DNA of 32,013 bases. Source: Ruminococcus sp. GTDB lineage: Bacteria > Bacillota > Clostridia > Oscillospirales > Ruminococcaceae. A program made the position numbers and the translations under genes. Under the pieces are notes generated by a model that made no database searches, was not told the DNA's origin, and saw only the letters and a list, made by a program, of their open reading frames with translations. The DNA is taken from assembly GCA_017461395.1 (NCBI GenBank), contig JAFTYF010000065.1:1-32013 (forward strand), given 5' to 3'. Of this stretch, positions 22,763 through 31,897 are shown one piece after another (the stretch's first letter is position 1; each line of letters begins with the position of its first letter).

Positions 22763-23959
22763 CTAACCGTTCACAGATATGGGTTCATCCTCTTTTTCGC
22801 CTTTATACAGAAGTTTGAGAATGATCGGCGTCATGATCGACGAAACGATTATCAGCAGGATAACTGAAGCGAAATATTCTGGTTCAAGCATTCCTTCAGA
22901 AAGACCTTTTTTCGCCACAATAAGCGCAACCTCGCCTCTTGTCATCATTCCGACGCCAACTTTGAGACTGTCTTTGAAGCTGAGTTTTGTGAGCTTAGCA
23001 ACAAGTCCGCAGCCAATTATCTTTGTAAGAAGTGCAACGATTACGAAGAATACCGAGAACAGCAGAAGCGATGATGTAAAGCCGTCAAATGTGGTATTCA
23101 GACCGATACTTGCAAAGAACACTGGTCCGAATATCATATATGAATTGATATCGACCTTTCTTGCGATGTACTCAGAATCCTTAAGACTGCACAGGATAAG
23201 TCCGGCAACGTATGCACCGGTAATATCGGCAATACCGAAGAATTCCTCAGCTGCAAACGCCATGAACATACAGAGCGCAAGTCCGAGAATAGGGATTCTG
23301 CGCTGATGAGGATATTTTTTATCAATATACTTGAAGCAGTAATATGTAAGGAATCCAAGACAGAAGCTGAACACAATGAACAACAGTGTACTTACAACGA
23401 CCTCAGACGGCTTTGATTCAGGATTCTTCATTCCGATTACGAAAGTCAGAACGATGATTCCGATGATATCGTCAATGATAGCCGCACTTGTGATGAGCGT
23501 TCCTGTTGCGCTTTTGAGACGTCCCATTTCCTTGAGCGCCTGAACTGTAATTCCGACGGAAGTTGCAGTCATGATTGTTCCGATAAATATTGCTCGGTAG
23601 AATTCTTCACTGCCAACTGCGCTGAATCCGTAGAAACAGCTGTACAGGAGAGTTCCTCCCGCCAGAGGTACGAAAACTCCGGCACAGGCTATAAGAAGTG
23701 CTTTTGGTCCTGTTTTTATGAGTTCTTTCATATTTGTTTCAAGACCTGCCTCAAACATCAGCATTACTACGCCGATTTCAGCAAGAAGCGCAAGATAGTC
23801 TGTATTTCCGACAAATCCGAAGCACGCCGGTCCAATGATAAGTCCGGCAATGATCTCTCCGACTACCTGCGGAGCCTTAAGCTTCTGGGCGATAAGTCCG
23901 AAAAGCTTAGAGCATACGATGATAATGGCAAGATCTCTGAAAAAAGCTATTCTGTCCAT
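22763..23959 (-). CDS. Cation/proton antiporter (CPA2/KefB family)
   Basis: A 398-residue membrane protein with about twelve hydrophobic segments and no cytosolic TrkA domain. QKLKAPQVVGEIIAGLIIGP near the start, EIGVVMLMFEAGLET and TSAAIIDDIIGIIVL (with the paired acidic residues that bind ions) are typical of Na+/H+ or K+/H+ exchangers of the CPA2 family. It should exchange protons against Na+ or K+ across the membrane. It lies 16 bp after radA in the same operon. The ribosome site is AAAGAG. The final residues are short and charged. Confidence 0.93.
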   Translation of the reverse strand: MDRIAFFRDLAIIIVCSKLFGLIAQKLKAPQVVGEIIAGLIIGPACFGFVGNTDYLALLAEIGVVMLMFEAGLETNMKELIKTGPKALLIACAGVFVPLAGGTLLYSCFYGFSAVGSEEFYRAIFIGTIMTATSVGITVQALKEMGRLKSATGTLITSAAIIDDIIGIIVLTFVIGMKNPESKPSEVVVSTLLFIVFSFCLGFLTYYCFKYIDKKYPHQRRIPILGLALCMFMAFAAEEFFGIADITGAYVAGLILCSLKDSEYIARKVDINSYMIFGPVFFASIGLNTTFDGFTSSLLLFSVFFVIVALLTKIIGCGLVAKLTKLSFKDSLKVGVGMMTRGEVALIVAKKGLSEGMLEPEYFASVILLIIVSSIMTPIILKLLYKGEKEDEPISVNG

Positions 23960-23975
23960 TTATTTAACACTCTTT

Positions 23976-25346
23976 CTATTTTATATGTAAAAACGCCTGT
24001 TTAAGGCTTAGAACCGGTATAATTTCAATATCATAATCCTTTGCTTCAATGGCAGACATTGAATGTTCCGGAACAATACAAGTACTGAATCCCATGCGTT
24101 CAGCCTCACGAATTCGCTGCGAAATATGCGAAACTGAGCGTATCTCACCGCCAAGACCTATCTCGCCGAATGCAATGATATCCTCCCTTATCGGCTTATC
24201 CATAATGCCGGAATAAAGAGCCATTGCCGCCGGAAGATCTCCTGCCGGTTCATCAAGACGAAAACCACCTACGATATTAAGGTAAATATCAAGCGAGCCT
24301 GTGAAAATTCCGAGACGCTTTTCAAGCACCGCAAGTATGATATGCAGTCTGTTGAAATCAAATCCGGTAGCCATTCTTCTTGGCGCAGAATAGCTTGTTT
24401 TCGCCGCAAGCGTCTGTACTTCCGCAAGAATCGGACGGCTTCCTTCTATAACGCAGGCAGTACACGTTCCTGAAACGCCGTGCGGACGTCCGGCAAGAAG
24501 CATCTGCGAGGGATTTTCGACCTCTCTGAGCCCTTTGTCAATCATTTCAAAAACACCTATCTCATTAGTCGAGCCGAAACGATTTTTGACAGCTCTCAGT
24601 AAACGATAGCTCTGATGACGCTCGCCCTCAAAGTGAAGCACAGCGTCAACGATATGCTCCATGACCTTCGGACCTGCGATAGCTCCGTCCTTGTTGACGT
24701 GTCCGACGATAATTATCGGTATTTCCTGAGATTTTGCCGTATGCATGAAAAGATTGGCGCATTCACGCACCTGAGTTAGACTTCCCGGACTTGACGGAAT
24801 TCTGCCGATACTCATAGTCTGAATAGAGTCGATTATGACGATATCCGGAGAAGCACCCGCAACAGTAGCGGCGATTGCCTCAGCGTCCGTAGCCGTGAGA
24901 ATATAGAGATTTTCCGTATCAACACCGAGACGCTGCGCACGGAGCTTTATCTGTCTTGCTGATTCCTCTCCTGAAACATACAGAACAGAGTGATCCTCGC
25001 CTAAAAACTGGCATATCTGAAGAAGAAGCGTACTTTTACCGATACCGGGCTCACCGCCTAAAAGCACAAGCGAACCCTTTACAAGTCCGCCGCCGAGAAC
25101 ACGGTTAAGCTCCGCCACTCCCGTATCATATCTGATATCGGTATCTGCGCCGATATTTTCAAGTTCTAGGATCCTGTCGGAAAGATCTGCAATATTCTGT
25201 GAGGAAGATCGTCCGGCAGGAGAAATAATGTCCGGCGTTCCCTCCTCAAAGCTGTTCCATGCGCCGCAGGAAGGACATTTTCCATTCCACTTAGAGCTTT
25301 CATATCCGCATTGATTGCAGGTATATACAATTCTCGATTTAGCCAA
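23976..25346 (-). CDS. radA: DNA repair protein RadA
   Basis: The 456-residue protein has the complete RadA architecture: an N-terminal zinc finger (C10, C13, C24, C27), a RecA-like ATPase with Walker A GGEPGIGKST at 97-106 and Walker B IVIIDSI near 170, the diagnostic KNRFG motif at 254-258, and a Lon-like C-terminal domain. RadA drives branch migration of recombination intermediates. The start is TTG at 25344-25346, six bases after GGAGGG; no closer ATG exists. It follows the lipoprotein gene by 14 bp. Confidence 0.97.
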   Translation of the reverse strand: MAKSRIVYTCNQCGYESSKWNGKCPSCGAWNSFEEGTPDIISPAGRSSSQNIADLSDRILELENIGADTDIRYDTGVAELNRVLGGGLVKGSLVLLGGEPGIGKSTLLLQICQFLGEDHSVLYVSGEESARQIKLRAQRLGVDTENLYILTATDAEAIAATVAGASPDIVIIDSIQTMSIGRIPSSPGSLTQVRECANLFMHTAKSQEIPIIIVGHVNKDGAIAGPKVMEHIVDAVLHFEGERHQSYRLLRAVKNRFGSTNEIGVFEMIDKGLREVENPSQMLLAGRPHGVSGTCTACVIEGSRPILAEVQTLAAKTSYSAPRRMATGFDFNRLHIILAVLEKRLGIFTGSLDIYLNIVGGFRLDEPAGDLPAAMALYSGIMDKPIREDIIAFGEIGLGGEIRSVSHISQRIREAERMGFSTCIVPEHSMSAIEAKDYDIEIIPVLSLKQAFLHIK

Positions 25347-25360
25347 AGCAATCCCTCCGC

Positions 25361-26425
25361 TTAGTCAAAGAAAGCAGCGATTACTTCTTCGCTGGCAAGA
25401 TATTTTCTTCCGCACTCCATAAGGCTGCCGGATTTTTCATAATCGTCAAGTGAAGCACCAGTAAGACTTCCGATCTGCTCAATTGTACGCGGATTTATTG
25501 TGAAAAACACCAGCTTTTCGTTGTCAAAACCAAATCTTCCGTTTATGCCGTATTTACCTTCTCCCTCAATAAGCTCGCCGTCCCTGTAAACAAACAAGCG
25601 GCAGGCATTTTCCTCTGAATTTCCCTCAGAGAAAATAAGCTCCGGACATTCATCACCTTCCATATCAACAAGCTCAAACGCCGATGCAGAGCCATATTCT
25701 CCCATAAGCTCCTTGATTTTGCTTTTGAAAGCCGATTTCATAGAACGAGAAGCAACATCGTCCCATGACTCAGCGCAGTATACTGCATAATCCACAGTTG
25801 CTTCACCAAAGGTATATTTTCTGCCGACCGCAAGAGATGGCTGTTCGGTGATGCTTAATATCTTTTCATTGTAATCGGTGAGCGATACCTCAGATTTGTC
25901 GATCTCATAACGAATAACTGCGCCTGAAACGGCAGAATCAATATTATTATAGTAAGTCAGCTCCGTAAAAAATTCTCCGGCGACAAAACGCTTGTATTCG
26001 CCCATGACGAAGCCTTCACCCTGAAATTCATCGTTCATTAAGCCGGAAGCAGGATAAAAAGTGATAAATCCGTTATTTCCGCTCTCGCCGACCATAGTTA
26101 CTGCTCCGCTTGAATATGTATAGACGGTACATTTTTCGCCGGCTTCTGCTGACGGAGATATGATAAGCTCTGGAGTACCGTCCAAATCAAGATCTCTCAG
26201 ATCAAACATTGAGCCGGCAATACCGTTGCTTTCCTGAAAAACATCAGAGCCTTTGAATTCCTCAAGCTTTGCCATATAAGGCTCCTGCCACTCAAAGGCA
26301 ACAGTTCTCGGAGAAACGATCTCCTCCGCCTTTTTATCCGGTGAATCATTCTTTTTCTTGTCCGAACAGCCGGAAAAAACAGCCGCAAGAACCATACAGG
26401 CTGCTGCAGCACAAAATCTTTTCAT
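25361..26425 (-). CDS. Secreted lipoprotein of unknown function
   Basis: The start at 26425 (MKRFCAAAACMVL) follows GGGAGGAATTAAA; an upstream in-frame TTG overlaps this ribosome site and is unlikely. The 354-residue product has a type II signal with lipobox VFSGC and a charged, Lys/Asp-rich linker after the cysteine. The mature part contains two similar segments ending in phrases such as DLDLDGTPELIIS and DMEGDECPELIFSEG, which look like short FG-GAP/EF-hand-style acidic loops in a propeller-like repeat. It is anchored outside the membrane. It is the first gene of the five-gene operon, with a strong promoter 34 bp upstream. Its function is not known. Confidence 0.85.
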   Translation of the reverse strand: MKRFCAAAACMVLAAVFSGCSDKKKNDSPDKKAEEIVSPRTVAFEWQEPYMAKLEEFKGSDVFQESNGIAGSMFDLRDLDLDGTPELIISPSAEAGEKCTVYTYSSGAVTMVGESGNNGFITFYPASGLMNDEFQGEGFVMGEYKRFVAGEFFTELTYYNNIDSAVSGAVIRYEIDKSEVSLTDYNEKILSITEQPSLAVGRKYTFGEATVDYAVYCAESWDDVASRSMKSAFKSKIKELMGEYGSASAFELVDMEGDECPELIFSEGNSEENACRLFVYRDGELIEGEGKYGINGRFGFDNEKLVFFTINPRTIEQIGSLTGASLDDYEKSGSLMECGRKYLASEEVIAAFFD

Positions 26426-26458
26426 TTTAATTCCTCCCAAAATTATCTATACATATTA

Positions 26459-26487
26459 ATTTTACCACTTTTGTCGATATGTGTCAA
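26459..26487 (-). promoter_or_regulatory. Promoter of the lipoprotein-radA-antiporter-lipase operon
   Basis: Minus-strand TTGACA (26482-26487), 17-bp spacer and TAAAAT (26459-26464). Confidence 0.85.
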
Positions 26488-26546
26488 CATGAAAAATAAT
26501 CAGAAATACATACTCCGGACAGCTGATATTCTGTGCATTTCTGCGG

Positions 26547-27446
26547 TCATAGCTGTTCAAGTAATGTGAATATATCCTCTCTCACGGCAAGACCGTCAGA
26601 GAAAGCCGTCGCTCCTCCTGCTGCCGTTCCGAGCTTAAGAGCATAACTGAAATCTCCGTCTGAAATACCGGCAAGAAATCCGGCGATCATCGAGTCTCCG
26701 GCACCGACGGAATTGCGTACAATCCCGCTGCATACGCCGCTTTTGTGTATATTATTTTCGCTGTCAAGAAGTATCGCTCCGTCGCCTGCCATAGAAACAA
26801 GAACATTCTGCGCTCCCATTTGCCTTAGCTTTTCAGCATAAGCGGTTATCTCGTCCTCTGAAACGGGAGTTTTACCAAAAATTTCGCCGAGCTCCTGCAA
26901 ATTCGGCTTGATGAGAAACGGCTTATATTTAAGCGAATTTATAAGAAGCTCCTTCGAAGCGTCTACAACCGTTCTTATATCCCTGTCAGAAAGCTGACGG
27001 AGAATCTGTTCATAGACATCTTCCGGAAGTGATTTCGGAACGCTTCCTGCAAGAACAATCGTATCACCGTTTTCGAGTATATTAAGCTTTCTAAAAAGCT
27101 CAGACAGAGCTTTTTCGCTTATTTCCGGACCTGCTGCATTAAGCTCAGTTTCAGCATCTGATCTTATTTTGACGTTGATTCTTGAATTTCCTTTTTCAAG
27201 GTGAACGAAATCAGTTATGATTCCTGCCTCCTTAAGGCCATTTTCTATAGCCTCACCCGTAAATCCAGCAACAAATCCAAGTGCTTTCGATGTAATTCCG
27301 AGTTCTTTCAGGACGAGAGAAATATTGATTCCCTTCCCGCCGAAGTATATCTGCTCGGAGCTGAGACGGTTAACGCAGCCTGCTTCAATTTTATTGATCG
27401 CAACAACGTAATCTATCGCCGGATTAAAAGTCACAGTATAAATCAT
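26547..27446 (-). CDS. fruK: 1-phosphofructokinase (PfkB family)
   Basis: The 299-residue protein opens with IYTVTFNPAIDYVV and GGKGINIS (36-43), the sugar-binding signature of the FruK/LacC branch of PfkB kinases. GSVPKSLP, KPNLQELGEIFG and the anion-hole/catalytic motif GAGDSMIAGF (248-257, Asp251 as base) complete it. The usual reaction is ATP-dependent conversion of fructose 1-phosphate to fructose 1,6-bisphosphate; tagatose 6-phosphate is the alternative substrate. AGGAGG precedes the ATG. Neither a PTS fructose permease nor a FruR regulator is adjacent, so substrate assignment rests on sequence alone. Confidence 0.88.
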   Translation of the reverse strand: MIYTVTFNPAIDYVVAINKIEAGCVNRLSSEQIYFGGKGINISLVLKELGITSKALGFVAGFTGEAIENGLKEAGIITDFVHLEKGNSRINVKIRSDAETELNAAGPEISEKALSELFRKLNILENGDTIVLAGSVPKSLPEDVYEQILRQLSDRDIRTVVDASKELLINSLKYKPFLIKPNLQELGEIFGKTPVSEDEITAYAEKLRQMGAQNVLVSMAGDGAILLDSENNIHKSGVCSGIVRNSVGAGDSMIAGFLAGISDGDFSYALKLGTAAGGATAFSDGLAVREDIFTLLEQL

Positions 27447-27467
27447 TTGCCTGCCTCCTGTCGTAAT

Positions 27468-27505
27468 AAAAAAAGCAGATTTAAGATCGAAATTCTTAAA
27501 TCTGC
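27468..27505 (-). terminator. Terminator after tRNA-Lys
   Basis: GCAGATTTAAGA (27475-27486) and TCTTAAATCTGC (27494-27505) form a perfect 12-bp stem; on the minus strand a run of seven T follows (27468-27474). Confidence 0.88.
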
Positions 27506-27536
27506 CTTAAAATCCTGTCAGAAAAATAAAAAAATG

Positions 27537-27612
27537 TGGTGAGACATGAGGGATTTGAACCCTCGACCCTACGCTTAAAAGGCGTATGCTCTACCGGCTG
27601 AGCTAATGTCTC
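27537..27612 (-). tRNA. tRNA-Lys (TTT)
   Basis: Acceptor GAGACAT pairs with ATGTCTC, the anticodon loop is CTTTTAA (anticodon TTT), the T loop is TTCAAAT and CCA is encoded (27537-27539). The cloverleaf is complete. Confidence 0.96.
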
Positions 27613-27623
27613 ACAACGTATTA

Positions 27624-27652
27624 ATTATATCAGATTAGTAATACAATGTCAA
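27624..27652 (-). promoter_or_regulatory. Promoter of tRNA-Lys
   Basis: Consensus minus-strand TTGACA (27647-27652), 17-bp spacer and TATAAT (27624-27629). Confidence 0.85.
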
Positions 27653-27740
27653 TAGCTTTTTGATTTTTTTACGAATACAACTATTTTCACAACGATTTAT
27701 TTTTGTTTTGGTATATTTTAACGTTTTTGCAAATTTGGTA

Positions 27741-27768
27741 TTGACTTTTCTGAAATTTGTAGTATAAT
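27741..27768 (+). promoter_or_regulatory. Promoter of tRNA-Arg
   Basis: TTGACT (27741-27746), 16-bp spacer and TATAAT (27763-27768), 18 bp before the tRNA start. Confidence 0.85.
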
Positions 27769-27786
27769 ATATCAGGTAAGGTTAAT

Positions 27787-27863
27787 GTGCTTGTAGCTCA
27801 GCTGGATAGAGTGACTGGCTACGAACCAGTAGGTCGGGGGTTCGAATCCCTCCAGGCACGCCA
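27787..27863 (+). tRNA. tRNA-Arg (ACG)
   Basis: Acceptor GTGCTTG pairs with CAGGCAC (one G-U), the anticodon loop CTACGAA gives anticodon ACG, T loop TTCGAAT, encoded CCA at 27861-27863. Confidence 0.96.
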
Positions 27864-27897
27864 AAACGGATATCATTTCGGTGATATCCGTTTTTTT
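27864..27897 (+). terminator. Terminator after tRNA-Arg
   Basis: ACGGATATCA and TGATATCCGT form a perfect stem around TTTCGG, followed by a run of seven T. Confidence 0.92.
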
Positions 27898-27921
27898 ATC
27901 CGACAAATTATATTTTTATTT

Positions 27922-27949
27922 ATCCGTCTGAATTCTCAGGCGGATTTTT
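27922..27949 (+). terminator. Second terminator-like hairpin
   Basis: ATCCGTCTGA and TCAGGCGGAT (one G-U) pair around ATTC and are followed by TTTT. It backs up the terminator 25 bp upstream. The remaining stretch to 28049 shows nothing further. Confidence 0.7.
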
Positions 27950-28049
27950 ATATGTAGAATAATTTCCTTTTTAGCCTAATTCAGACGATTATAGTGCATA
28001 TCCATAACAGATTGTTCACAATAATCATTTAAGAAGATATTATATTCCA

Positions 28050-28078
28050 TTGACGGACACAGCAACTTTTTGTATAAT
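28050..28078 (+). promoter_or_regulatory. Promoter of the pectate lyase gene
   Basis: TTGACG (28050-28055), 17-bp spacer and TATAAT (28073-28078). AAGGAGG follows 10 bp before the start codon. Confidence 0.85.
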
Positions 28079-28121
28079 ATTAACAATGAAATATTTTTTC
28101 ATATACTAAGGAGGAAACTAA

Positions 28122-31001
28122 ATGAAACTTAAAATCCGTGCATTTTTCACTGCTCTGCTCGTATGCCTTTCATGCGTCTGCGGAACTGTGATAAGTCCCG
28201 TTCAACTGGCTGAGCCTCTGGAGACTTTTGCGCTCTCCGTTGATTATCCGGTGCAGCTCATGAATCTTGCATCAAAGGATAATTCAAAGGTTCTTGCTGA
28301 AAACGGCACTTCTGACAATTCATCACTTTCCATGAAGGCTCTTGGAAACGATCTTTCCCCATCATGGCGCTTTGACAGAGTAGGAAACGATTCCAACGGC
28401 ACCTTCTTCAAGCTGACAAACGCTCAGTCCGGACGTCTTCTTACTCCTAAGGGATACAGCGTTACAGCCGGAAACAGTGTCGTTGTATACGGCAGCGAAT
28501 CGGCAAAATCACAGCACTGGTATGTTATCCCCGTAAAAAAAGACCGTCTCGGCAACGATCTCTATTACAAGATCGTAAACTATTCCGACACATCTCTTGC
28601 GCTCACTCAGGGCGGAAATGGCATCTCACTCACGAACTTCACCGGTGCTGACAATCAGCTCTGGCTACTCAATGCTGACGGTTTACAGGGATTTGCCGGC
28701 TACTGCAAAGACGACAATACAGGCAATATCAAGGCTGCTGATATCGGCGGACTTTTCGGTGAACTTGTTGAAGTTTCAACCTTCGACGATCTCAAGAAAT
28801 ACGCTGAATCCGAAAATCCATACACTATCGTTGTTAACAAGAATATCAGCGTGACAAGCCTTAAACAAGATTCACAAAACCATATGTACTGCCCTGACGG
28901 ACGTATTTATGTCCGCAGCAACAAGACTATCATCGGCAGCTACGGAAATCACACACTTTATAATGTACAGTTCTGCACATCTACCAGCAAGGGCGTCGGA
29001 AACAACATCATTATCAAGAATTTTGATATGCAGCACGACGCCAAGTCAAACGGCAACGACTCTATCGTTGTCTATTTCGGCTCCGGTCAGAATCTCTGGG
29101 TAGATCACGTTACATTTACCGGCCATTCCGACTACAACACTCTTGGCGAGGCTACTCCGGATTGGGATAAATTCCTTGCCTGCTGCTACGATGCAGACTA
29201 TTGTACAGTTTCCGACTGCTATTTCGGACTTCATGAATACGGTCTGATTCTTGGCTATCCCGATGATACTGAGGATTCATACAAAAACAAGAACAACTTC
29301 CCCAGAATGTCTATCATAAGCAGCCGTTTCAAGGACACTCTCACAAGAGGTCCCGGACTAATGAGATACGGCTATTTCCACTCACTCAACAACTATGTCT
29401 ATAACTTCAGCATGGCATATACTGTTCACAGCGACTGCAAGCTTTTCGCTGAAAACTGCTACTACGACGGAGCTTCTACAAAGGGAAATGTTGTCTGCGA
29501 CTGGAACGAAGTTTCACATCCCGGAGCTTTTGCTGATTCCGGTTCGAAGGGCGTAAATTGCAGACGTCTCGGCATCGAGGGAAGTGCAAAGGTCTGCACA
29601 TGGCGTCCGGAAAAGAATTACAGCTATACCTCCCTTTCTGCCGATCAGGCAAAAAACTACTGCTCATCATACAGTGGATGTCAGACATCCTCCGGCAACA
29701 TGATGTACCTCCGCTACGGTGCAAAGGGAATCCCGAATTCCGGCTTTACAGAGGCTCCGAGCGGACCTCCGGCACCTGTTGCAGAATCCTTCCCCGACGG
29801 CGCAGTTTTTAGCTTCAGGAATGTGAATTCCGGACTTTATATGTGCACAGGTTCTGCTGAAAACAACTCCAATGTTGAACAGATGATGCCCGCTGATGAT
29901 GCATTTCACCATGTCTGGAAACTCATTGACGCTGGTGACGGATATTACTGCATAGCTACTGTTCTCGGCGACGGCGGCACATATGTACTTGACGTTGCAG
30001 GAAAAAAAGCTGACAACGGCACAAATATTTGTCTCTACAAGTACAACGGCGGAATAAATCAGCAGTTCATGTTCACAAAAAAACCAGACGGCTCATACAA
30101 GATTCTCACCCGTGTTTCTGACGGGAAATCAGCAGTTGAAGTTGCTGACGCTTCAAAGGAAAGCGGTGCAAATATTCAGCAGTGGGAAATCAACGGTGTT
30201 AACTGTCAGGACTGGATCCTCGAAGAAGCTTATGATCCCGGAGCTATAATGGATACAACTATTATGTACGAATTTGAGAACGCAAACAGCGGAATGGTTA
30301 TGGATATCGTTGAAGGAAAAATGGAATCCGGCACTAACGTTCAGCAGTGGGGCTCAAATGGTTTCGACTGTCAGAGATGGATTCTCCAGACCTGTCCCGG
30401 CTGGGAAAACTATTACTACGTTCTTTCTGCTTCTGATCCTAAGTATGCTCTCAGTGTTGACGGCAAAGAAAACGGCGGAAATATAAGCATTAAGGAACTT
30501 GACAAAAACAGCGATGAAATGATTTTCAAGTTCAGTAAAAACATTGACGGAACATATTTCATTATGACAAAGGCATCCGGTTATAAGTGCTTCGTTGAAA
30601 CCGCAGCAGCTTCAAAGGAAAGCGGCGCAAATGTCCAGCAGTGGGAACGTACAGACAGCGATTGTCAGAAGTGGATAGCTCAGACATTCACCACCATAAC
30701 TACGACAACCACCACTGCAACCACTACTACAACCGAAATTACCACAACTGTAACAACTGATGCAGTTCCTCCTGTTCCTGTAAAACCGGACGGCGATGTA
30801 AATCAGGACGGTCAGGTTCTTCTGAACGATGCCGTTCTTATCCTTCAGTATCTCGGAAATCCCGATATATACCAGCTGACAGAAGAAGGTCTTGCTGCCG
30901 CTGACGTAAGTAATCCCGGTGACGGAATCACAAACAAGGATGCTCTTGCAATCCAAAGATATATCCTGCATCTTATCCCAAATCTGCCTGAAATATCTTA
31001 A
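28122..31001 (+). CDS. Secreted PL1 pectate lyase with ricin-type carbohydrate-binding modules and dockerin
   Basis: The 959-residue enzyme starts with a signal peptide (basic KLKIR, then a hydrophobic stretch to about residue 28). Residues 40-190 form a ricin-B-like module. The polysaccharide lyase family 1 beta-helix spans about 225-545, with NLWVDHVTF and the catalytic-arginine signature RGPGLMRYGYFHSLNNY. Two further ricin-type modules follow, each with repeats like SGANIQQWE and CQ.W, to about 850. A Thr-rich linker leads to a dockerin at 891-959 with two calcium-loop halves, GDVNQDGQVLLNDAVLI and GDGITNKDALAIQRYIL. It should cleave polygalacturonate by beta-elimination and dock onto a cohesin-bearing scaffoldin, as in ruminococcal cellulosomes. 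It is monocistronic between its promoter and terminator. Confidence 0.93.
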   Translation: MKLKIRAFFTALLVCLSCVCGTVISPVQLAEPLETFALSVDYPVQLMNLASKDNSKVLAENGTSDNSSLSMKALGNDLSPSWRFDRVGNDSNGTFFKLTNAQSGRLLTPKGYSVTAGNSVVVYGSESAKSQHWYVIPVKKDRLGNDLYYKIVNYSDTSLALTQGGNGISLTNFTGADNQLWLLNADGLQGFAGYCKDDNTGNIKAADIGGLFGELVEVSTFDDLKKYAESENPYTIVVNKNISVTSLKQDSQNHMYCPDGRIYVRSNKTIIGSYGNHTLYNVQFCTSTSKGVGNNIIIKNFDMQHDAKSNGNDSIVVYFGSGQNLWVDHVTFTGHSDYNTLGEATPDWDKFLACCYDADYCTVSDCYFGLHEYGLILGYPDDTEDSYKNKNNFPRMSIISSRFKDTLTRGPGLMRYGYFHSLNNYVYNFSMAYTVHSDCKLFAENCYYDGASTKGNVVCDWNEVSHPGAFADSGSKGVNCRRLGIEGSAKVCTWRPEKNYSYTSLSADQAKNYCSSYSGCQTSSGNMMYLRYGAKGIPNSGFTEAPSGPPAPVAESFPDGAVFSFRNVNSGLYMCTGSAENNSNVEQMMPADDAFHHVWKLIDAGDGYYCIATVLGDGGTYVLDVAGKKADNGTNICLYKYNGGINQQFMFTKKPDGSYKILTRVSDGKSAVEVADASKESGANIQQWEINGVNCQDWILEEAYDPGAIMDTTIMYEFENANSGMVMDIVEGKMESGTNVQQWGSNGFDCQRWILQTCPGWENYYYVLSASDPKYALSVDGKENGGNISIKELDKNSDEMIFKFSKNIDGTYFIMTKASGYKCFVETAAASKESGANVQQWERTDSDCQKWIAQTFTTITTTTTTATTTTTEITTTVTTDAVPPVPVKPDGDVNQDGQVLLNDAVLILQYLGNPDIYQLTEEGLAAADVSNPGDGITNKDALAIQRYILHLIPNLPEIS

Positions 31002-31035
31002 TTATGTACAACAAAATCCGGAACGGATAATTTTA

Positions 31036-31076
31036 AAATGCACCTCCAAAAGTGTCTAACTTATGGAGGTGCATTT
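31036..31076. terminator. Bidirectional terminator after the pectate lyase
   Basis: AAATGCACCTCCA and TGGAGGTGCATTT form a perfect 13-bp stem around a 15-base loop, with T-rich/A-rich flanks on both sides; it lies between converging genes. Confidence 0.8.
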
Positions 31077-31097
31077 CATTTCGTACCGGATTAAAAT

Positions 31098-31766
31098 TTA
31101 TTTGATTTTTGCAGCAATCGTTCCGCCGACTTTATAGATACTGTTTGCCGGAACAACTCCTCTCACACAGCTTGTAGGATAGATATTAGAATTTCTTCCT
31201 ACTATCGTTCCGGGATTAAGAACACTGTTGCAGCCGACTTCCACGAAATCGCCAAGCATTGCACCGATCTTCTTGATACCTGTTTCAAGAGCTTCCTCAC
31301 CGTTTTTGATGACTACATTTGTCTTATCGGACTTTACATTTGAGGTAATAGAACCTGCGCCCATGTGCGATTTATAGCCAAGTATACTATCTCCGACGTA
31401 GTTGTAATGCGGAGTCTGAACGTTATCGAATATGATGACATTTTTCAGTTCTGCCGAATTTCCTATAACGCAGTTTTCGCCCACAAGAGCACTGCCGCGA
31501 ATAAAAGCACAGTGACGGACCTCAGTTCCGGCACCGATAATACACGGAGAACCGATATATGCACTCGGGAAAACCTTTGCCGTTTTATGGATCCATACGT
31601 TCTCAGAAGGATTATCATATTCATCGGGATCAAGCTTACCGCCGAGCTCGATAATAAGATCGCTTATGCCCTTGAGAGCCTCCCATGGATATGTAAATCG
31701 GCTGAGATATTCGCCTGCAGCTGTATGTGAAAGATCAAAAAGATCAGTAATTTTTACATTATTCAT
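31098..31766 (-). CDS. Left-handed beta-helix transferase (GlmU C-terminal-like)
   Basis: The 222-residue protein is built of hexapeptide repeats: from HKTAKVFPSAYIGSPCIIGAGTEV onward, turns such as IGAGTEV, VGENCVIGN and VGRNSNI mark a left-handed beta-helix. VGDSILGYKSHMGAGSITSNVK closely resembles the acetyltransferase active-site region of GlmU-type enzymes. The N-terminal ~60 residues are helical; there is no nucleotidyltransferase domain. Proteins of this type are often labelled UDP-N-acetylglucosamine diphosphorylase-like, but without the pyrophosphorylase domain an acyltransfer role on a sugar nucleotide is more probable. AAAGGAG precedes the ATG by 10 bp, and a consensus promoter lies upstream. 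Confidence 0.82.
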   Translation of the reverse strand: MNNVKITDLFDLSHTAAGEYLSRFTYPWEALKGISDLIIELGGKLDPDEYDNPSENVWIHKTAKVFPSAYIGSPCIIGAGTEVRHCAFIRGSALVGENCVIGNSAELKNVIIFDNVQTPHYNYVGDSILGYKSHMGAGSITSNVKSDKTNVVIKNGEEALETGIKKIGAMLGDFVEVGCNSVLNPGTIVGRNSNIYPTSCVRGVVPANSIYKVGGTIAAKIK

Positions 31767-31791
31767 TAAAAACCAACTCCTTTAATATATA

Positions 31792-31820
31792 ATTATACTA
31801 TATATCGCCGTTAATGTCAA
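31792..31820 (-). promoter_or_regulatory. Promoter of the beta-helix transferase gene
   Basis: Consensus minus-strand TTGACA (31815-31820), 17-bp spacer and TATAAT (31792-31797). Confidence 0.88.
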
Positions 31821-31897
31821 GAAAATTGGATGAAATAACATAATTCTGCGATTTAACTTTACTTTTTTGCCATTATATGGTATTATCAAACCAATTT

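Noticed and set aside
26426..26440. Longer TTG start for the lipoprotein
   Set aside because: The codon overlaps the GGGAGG ribosome site of the better ATG at 26423-26425.
28122..31001. Repeated modules in the pectate lyase as a CRISPR-like or DNA repeat
   Set aside because: The repetition is at protein level in ricin-type modules; no CRISPR array was seen anywhere in the window.
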